Positions 60,009 through 64,000 of a stretch of 64,000 nt of DNA are shown one piece after another; positions within the stretch are counted from its first letter, which is position 1; each line of letters opens with the position of its first letter. The position numbers were made by a program, and so were the translations under genes. The DNA comes from Zanthoxylum bungeanum (taxonomy: Eukaryota; Streptophyta; Magnoliopsida; Sapindales; Rutaceae), in assembly GCA_019454045.1 (NCBI GenBank), contig SKCR01019523.1, forward strand, positions 1 to 64,000. The letters are read 5' to 3'. Under the pieces are notes generated by a model. The model was given only the letters and a program-made list of their open reading frames with translations. It made no database searches and had not been told where the DNA came from.

Positions 60009-61983
60009 TGTAGGACACAGAACTTGACGAAGCATGATGTATTAGGCTCGCGGCCTAGTTGGGAGTATGGAGTAGCCCGCGGGGGACTAAACAGGAGAAT
60101 AATGGAGTCGCCACCCGGTGTGAACCGGGACAAAGATTTAAGGCCGCACTCACCCCCCGCAAGGGAAGACCTCAAACCGTTGGGTTCGGAATGGTCTCTT
60201 ACTTATGTCACTTGTGATGATATGATTTGTGCAATAAATTAACCGAGTCTACTCAATAATCATACTCAAAGGTATTTAGATCTAACATGCATTCGCTAAA
60301 TAAATCATATTCTAAGTTTGTATGCTTGAAAATAAGTCTTTGAACGGCAAACACGATATCACAAAATGAGCATATTGAACCATTAAATAAACGAATCACT
60401 ATTCCAACATAAACCTAAACTAATTAAAATAACATGCTTAAAAATAACATAATCATGCTTAGAAATTAAATAACAAAACTTAATTAAATCATGCTTGAAA
60501 TAATAAATAAATGACCTATAAACTACAACATGCTCAAATACAAATTTGGATGAGACGAGATATGCGTATCTTTAGTGGTACGTGGCGTTGTATCCCGAGT
60601 ACAAACCGCAATACCGTCCATTTGGAATCGGCTACGGAATTTGCGTCCGACTTTCCATCCTATATACCACAAAAGGGAACACACATTCCGCTCATCCAAC
60701 AATCACATCATGCCTCAAACGACTCTCATGCAATAATATTTTTAAAATAAATAAAATAAAACGAAAGATATAAGAAAAAAAGGTGCCCTCAGGTCTAAAC
60801 TCTTTTGTCATCTCAAGAAAGGGCGTTACACGTCCGTTGGAAGGGTGAATGATCCGCTACTTTTCCGATTTGTTAACTCAATGTCTTTCCTCATTTTTTT
60901 GATTTTCGGGCTGCTATTTTTGGTCCGTTTCGCTGCTACGTTTTAGGTCACTGTTTTGGTTATTTTGGAGACTGTTTTGGGTGATTTGGAGGGCTAATTG
61001 GGTTGCGGTTTTAAGGGGTTTTAGGGGAAAATTTGTGCAGTTTTTAGTGCAGTTTTAGGGTGGTTTTAGGGCTGTTTTATGGGTTAAAATCGCAGAAAAA
61101 ATGGGCAGAGTAGAGAGGCAGAATGCGGCAGTTTAGGTGCAGTGCAGTGGGCGTGCAGTGAGGCTATGTGTAGGGGCTAGTTGTGGCAAATTTTAGGGCC
61201 GTGTGGAGGCTGTTTTGGTGTGGATTTAAGGGCTGTGAAGGGGCTGGATGCGGCAATGGAAGGGTGTGTTTAATGGTGATAGGTGTGAATGGTGTAAGAG
61301 AAAGGGGATGGCTCACGACAATGCAAAGGGGGTTCTTGACTTCGAGATGCGGCAAAGCAAGGGTTTGGGAAGGATGTTGGACGTGCAAATGGGAGGCTTA
61401 GATGTATCTTGGGGCGTGAATATGAAGTATTTTTTCCAGGTTTGTGAATGGTGGTGAAGGGCTCTTTTATAGGCAAAGGAGAGGAGGCTTTCCTTATTCG
61501 AATATGATTAGGATTCTCATTGATGGTGACATCTCACTCTTTGTATTTCACAAGGAAAAGATCTCCTAATTTAGGATTGTGATTGAATTGTGATTAGGAA
61601 AGGGATCTATGAGATTTCTTCTAATTAGGAATGGATTTGACTAGATTCAAGCATGTGATAAATGTGTATTTACCTAATTAGAGGCAATATGGGCGTGAAT
61701 AAGGCTCCTTTGGGCGTGGGTTTTGGTTCATGGGTTGGCTTGGGTATTTTTAGTTTGGTTCGGGTTTGGTAAGTGGTTTACGGGGTTTTGGGCCTAAGAT
61801 AAGCTTTGGAAAGGAAGTCCAACAAGCAACCGAAGTCAAACAACTAGACAAAATCCAACAAAAAAGCCCTTTTTCCAATGTTACCCTTCCAACGTCCGCT
61901 TCCCGCGGCTTTCATAACTAAAGAGATAGTGCCTCCATATGAGACTCGTCATTGGGCTGATATGCAAAAATGCAATGCCTACA
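60009..61983 (-). repeat. 5' LTR of element D
   Basis: Minus-strand TGTAGGCATTGCATTTTTGC to TGTGTCCTACA, followed outward by the GTGGG duplication at 61984-61988. Confidence 0.93.
61464..61471 (-). promoter_or_regulatory. TATA box of element D 5' LTR
   Basis: Minus-strand TATAAAAG. The other LTR has a near-identical site around 53484-53494 with one more A. Confidence 0.55.
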
Positions 61984-62073
61984 GTGGGTTGTTCTCTCTG
62001 TTTTCGGCCGTCATTGCTTATTTTTCAGTTTTTCTTTCTTTTCTTAGTCTTCTCGCTGTTCTTTCTATTTCAT
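61984..62073 (-). pseudogene. gag N-terminus of element B, cut off by element D
   Basis: From the minus-strand ATG at 62073, a stop follows after two codons; the same frame then reads ERTARRLRKERKTEK, a usual Athila gag start. It joins the residues at 52023 when D and one GTGGG copy are ignored. Non-functional. Confidence 0.75.
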
Positions 62074-62275
62074 GATCAAATAGGAGCGAGTCGAAACTTG
62101 TGGATCTTCGCATTCACTGAAGCACCAAAAGGAAAAAAAAATCAATAAACAAAATAAATCCAAAAAAAATAAATAAATAAATACAAAACAAAAATAAACT
62201 AAAAATAAAAGATAAAAAACTAAATTAAAGCTAAGATTACTTGGTAGTAGTAATAATGTGAATTAAACAAACAAT
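62074..62275 (-). other. Element B 5' leader
   Basis: AT-rich, no gene. Confidence 0.6.
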
Positions 62276-62292
62276 CTCTGACAACGGCGCCA
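62276..62292 (-). other. Primer-binding site of element B (tRNA-Asp type)
   Basis: Minus-strand TGGCGCCGTTGTCAGAG, six bases from the LTR; close to the F site TGGCGCCGTTGCCGGGG. Confidence 0.85.
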
Positions 62293-62298
62293 AAAACT

Positions 62299-63661
62299 TG
62301 GTGTGATATTTTATATCGTACCGCAAGCGTACGATGTTAAGTTTTAGTATGAATGAGTTTAGAGTGTCGAACCCACAGGGATTGTGTTAACTCGCACTAA
62401 ATACTACAATTGATAATCTTAAATTTATTTAGAAAACAAATAATAAAGATTTTAATAAATAAAATAAAAAAAAATTATATAGGAGGAACTAATACGATAA
62501 AGATTCTAGATCCCGATTTCACCTAGTTTTCGCCTATGTATTTGTCATGCCAATTAATCATTGTTCAGTTATATTGTTTATAAGTCAAGACACTGAAATT
62601 ATCCACTCCATCTCTCGAGCATCAGTGAAAATATCATCAACTACAGACTTCGATATCTCTATAAAAATCCAGTAGTTAACAACTCATTTCGCTTTGTGAT
62701 TCTATATTAACGACTTCAAAGGAATTTATATATTCTCTCGAACTCTATAAAACTCCTAGGTTATATTCTCTAGATCTATTCAAAATCCCATCTCTCGAGT
62801 GATAGAATTCAAACATATATCATCATATTTGTGGCCAGCAAACACAAGGCATTAAACTCAAGAGAATACAAATAAACTGAATAAAACTTCATAACAAAAT
62901 TGAAACAATTACAAGTTTCAAGCATCAGTTACACATTCTCCAGAATTAACGAGTTTAGTTCATGACAATAGATAAACAATGATAAACAAGTCATGAATCT
63001 AATGAAAATCATTAAAGTTCTAAGAAAGAAACAAGAAGATAAAATCTGAATTGAATCTCTTCCTCTTCGGACGTCACCGTCGTCGTCTCTTCTTGTTGCT
63101 CTTCAATCGTCCTCCTTGGATCTCTCTAAAATATGTATTTTGTGCTGTGTATTAGCCTCCTCTTGAGTATTGGATGAACTCATGTATTTATAATAGAGCC
63201 TTGGAGTCATTGGATATCTTAAAAACCCTAAATTTAATATTTGGAACATGTGTGTTCCGCAGCGCCGCAGTCAATTGGCGCCACAGTGCACTTCTCTTGG
63301 GCATATATATGGAATCATGAGGCTTGTAGATGCCGTGGCCCTGGGCTTGGGCACCGCGGTGCTAAAGTCCCTGGATTTTATATGGGACACGTGATCTGTT
63401 TGAAGGCGCCACGGCGCCTGGTCTTGGGCACCGCGGCGCCAGTGATAAATTCTTCATTGGTTGCACCTCGTGTTCTATGCTTCCGGCGCGTCCGATGCTT
63501 CCGAAAGTTCCCAAAACACTCGTATTTACTCCATTATTGATGTTTTAATACTTCCTACAAATAAGACATAAAAGAAACTAAAAATACATTAAATGACTCG
63601 AAACATAACAAAATAGTAAGCTAAGAATGTCATAATAAGTGGGTATAAATCGCACTTATCA
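62299..63661 (-). repeat. 5' LTR of element B
   Basis: Minus-strand TGATAAGTGCGATTTATACC to ATATCACACCA, uninterrupted, 1363 bp. It is the template for recognising the scattered 3' LTR pieces. GGCGCC-rich inverted repeats lie at 63255-63450 and TATAAATA at 63192-63185. Confidence 0.93.
63185..63192 (-). promoter_or_regulatory. TATA box of element B 5' LTR
   Basis: Minus-strand TATAAATA, downstream of the GC-rich inverted repeats. Confidence 0.6.
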
Positions 63662-63840
63662 CTTGTAGACAAAGCTAACAACCAACCAAGACTATCAAAC
63701 GTGTTCTCAGAGCCGAGTTACACATAAGGTAAGACCCGGGGGCCTATATCACTTTAATTTTGCATTTATTATTTTGACATAGTATCTTTGGCCAGACATA
63801 TTTTATGTCCGGCCAGACATACATATGTCATAAATTAAAT
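63662..63840 (+). repeat. LTR E, right half
   Basis: Starts with the CTTGT duplication and continues with sequence alignable to the later part of LTR A (GTTCTCAGAGCC, TAATTTTGCATTTATT, TGTCCGGCCAGACATA). It would follow 15386 without the 48-kb insertion. Its end is not clear. Confidence 0.7.
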
Positions 63841-64000
63841 TCGGCCCCATATAATGTTGGGGTTTTGGGCGATGGGGCGGCAGCAAAAGCGCGGGTCGGG
63901 AGAAATCGTATTTTAAAAATTTTTCAAAAAAACCAAATAATTATTCAATATCTAATATAAATAATTTATTCATATTTCACACTAAACCTATTTATTTAAT
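63841..64000. other. AT-rich end of window
   Basis: No gene or repeat partner seen. It may still belong to LTR E. Confidence 0.35.

Larger units (their letters stand above)
52024..61983 (-). mobile_element. Element D: Tat/Ogre-like, gene-less LTR retrotransposon
   Basis: LTRs at 52024-54006 and 60009-61983, both with TGTAGG and CCTACA ends, flanked by GTGGG at 52019-52023 and 61984-61988. On the minus strand: 5' LTR (right), tRNA-Arg primer site, leader, about 4.8 kb of tandem repeats, purine tract, 3' LTR (left). No gag or pol frame was found in the 6.0-kb interior, so it is a large non-autonomous (LARD-like) derivative. Two blocks compared by eye (180 bases) differ between LTRs at 8 sites, suggesting an older insertion, although that estimate is rough. 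Confidence 0.92.
15387..63661 (-). mobile_element. Element B: Athila-like gypsy retrotransposon, expanded by nested insertions
   Basis: The two outer ends (TGGTGTGATATTTTATATCG at 15387 and CGCACTTATCA at 63661) are the plus-strand views of the LTR termini and are flanked by identical CTTGT at 15382-15386 and 63662-63666. On the minus strand it reads 5' LTR (63661-62299), primer site TGGCGCCGTTGTCAGAG, gag, non-coding tail, purine tract, 3' LTR (49840-15387, interrupted). Without nested insertions the internal part is about 2.5 kb and has no pol, so it was already non-autonomous. Inserted later: C and F in the 3' LTR, and D in gag. Confidence 0.88.

Noticed and set aside
63241..63540. 99-codon frame in the 5' LTR of element B
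   Set aside because: Created by the low-stop GC-rich inverted repeats; not kept in the other LTR copy.

Overview
The window is from a flowering-plant nuclear genome. The evidence is a split host gene with GT-AG introns (tRNA m1A58 methyltransferase subunit TRM61) and long plant LTR retrotransposons whose primer-binding sites match plant tRNA-Asp, tRNA-Arg and initiator tRNA-Met. I cannot name the species. After the TRM61 locus (about 0.2-1.9 kb) nearly everything is retrotransposon, most of it nested.

Layout. 196-1873: TRM61 in three coding exons, with a small frameshifting deletion in the first. 3412-12815: element A, a Ty3/gypsy (Tat/Ogre-like) element with gag remnants only, a tandem-repeat tail, and a solo copia LTR inside it (6000-7980). 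12816-14868: a decayed Copia pol and LTR remnant. 14869-15386 and 63662 onward: two halves of another Tat-like LTR (E), split by a huge insertion. That insertion, 15387-63661, is a single Athila-like element B on the minus strand. Its direct repeats (CTTGT at 15382-15386 and 63662-63666) now lie 48 kb apart because later elements landed inside it.

Inside B: its 3' LTR holds copia element C (15909-27868, TSD ATATC) and array F (27895 to about 49596). Its gag gene holds element D (52024-61983, TSD GTGGG). C carries a solo F-type LTR (20110-22151). F carries a solo LTR of a related family, G (44777-46877, TSD TATCT).

The most interesting object is array F. It has four LTRs and three internal regions in strict tandem order, each LTR shared by its neighbours. 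No internal region has a recognisable polymerase. Each holds (i) an unrecognised ORF with a CX2CX3HX4C zinc-knuckle-like motif and an acidic C-terminal half, and (ii) an apparently intronless LONELY GUY (LOG)-type cytokinin-activating phosphoribohydrolase gene of 217 codons. The LOG cargo sits between two short motifs that also occur, only about 0.2 kb apart, in the related element B. This looks like capture of a host hormone-biosynthesis mRNA by a non-autonomous retrotransposon, followed by tandem amplification. The middle LOG copy has one premature stop, the third has three stops and no frameshift, and the first is badly decayed.

The protein-coding content is therefore one damaged host gene, three damaged LOG-like cargo genes, three copies of an unknown element ORF, and remnants of gag and copia pol. 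No CRISPR, rRNA or tRNA gene was seen. Boundaries marked 'about' were set by eye from repeat alignment.
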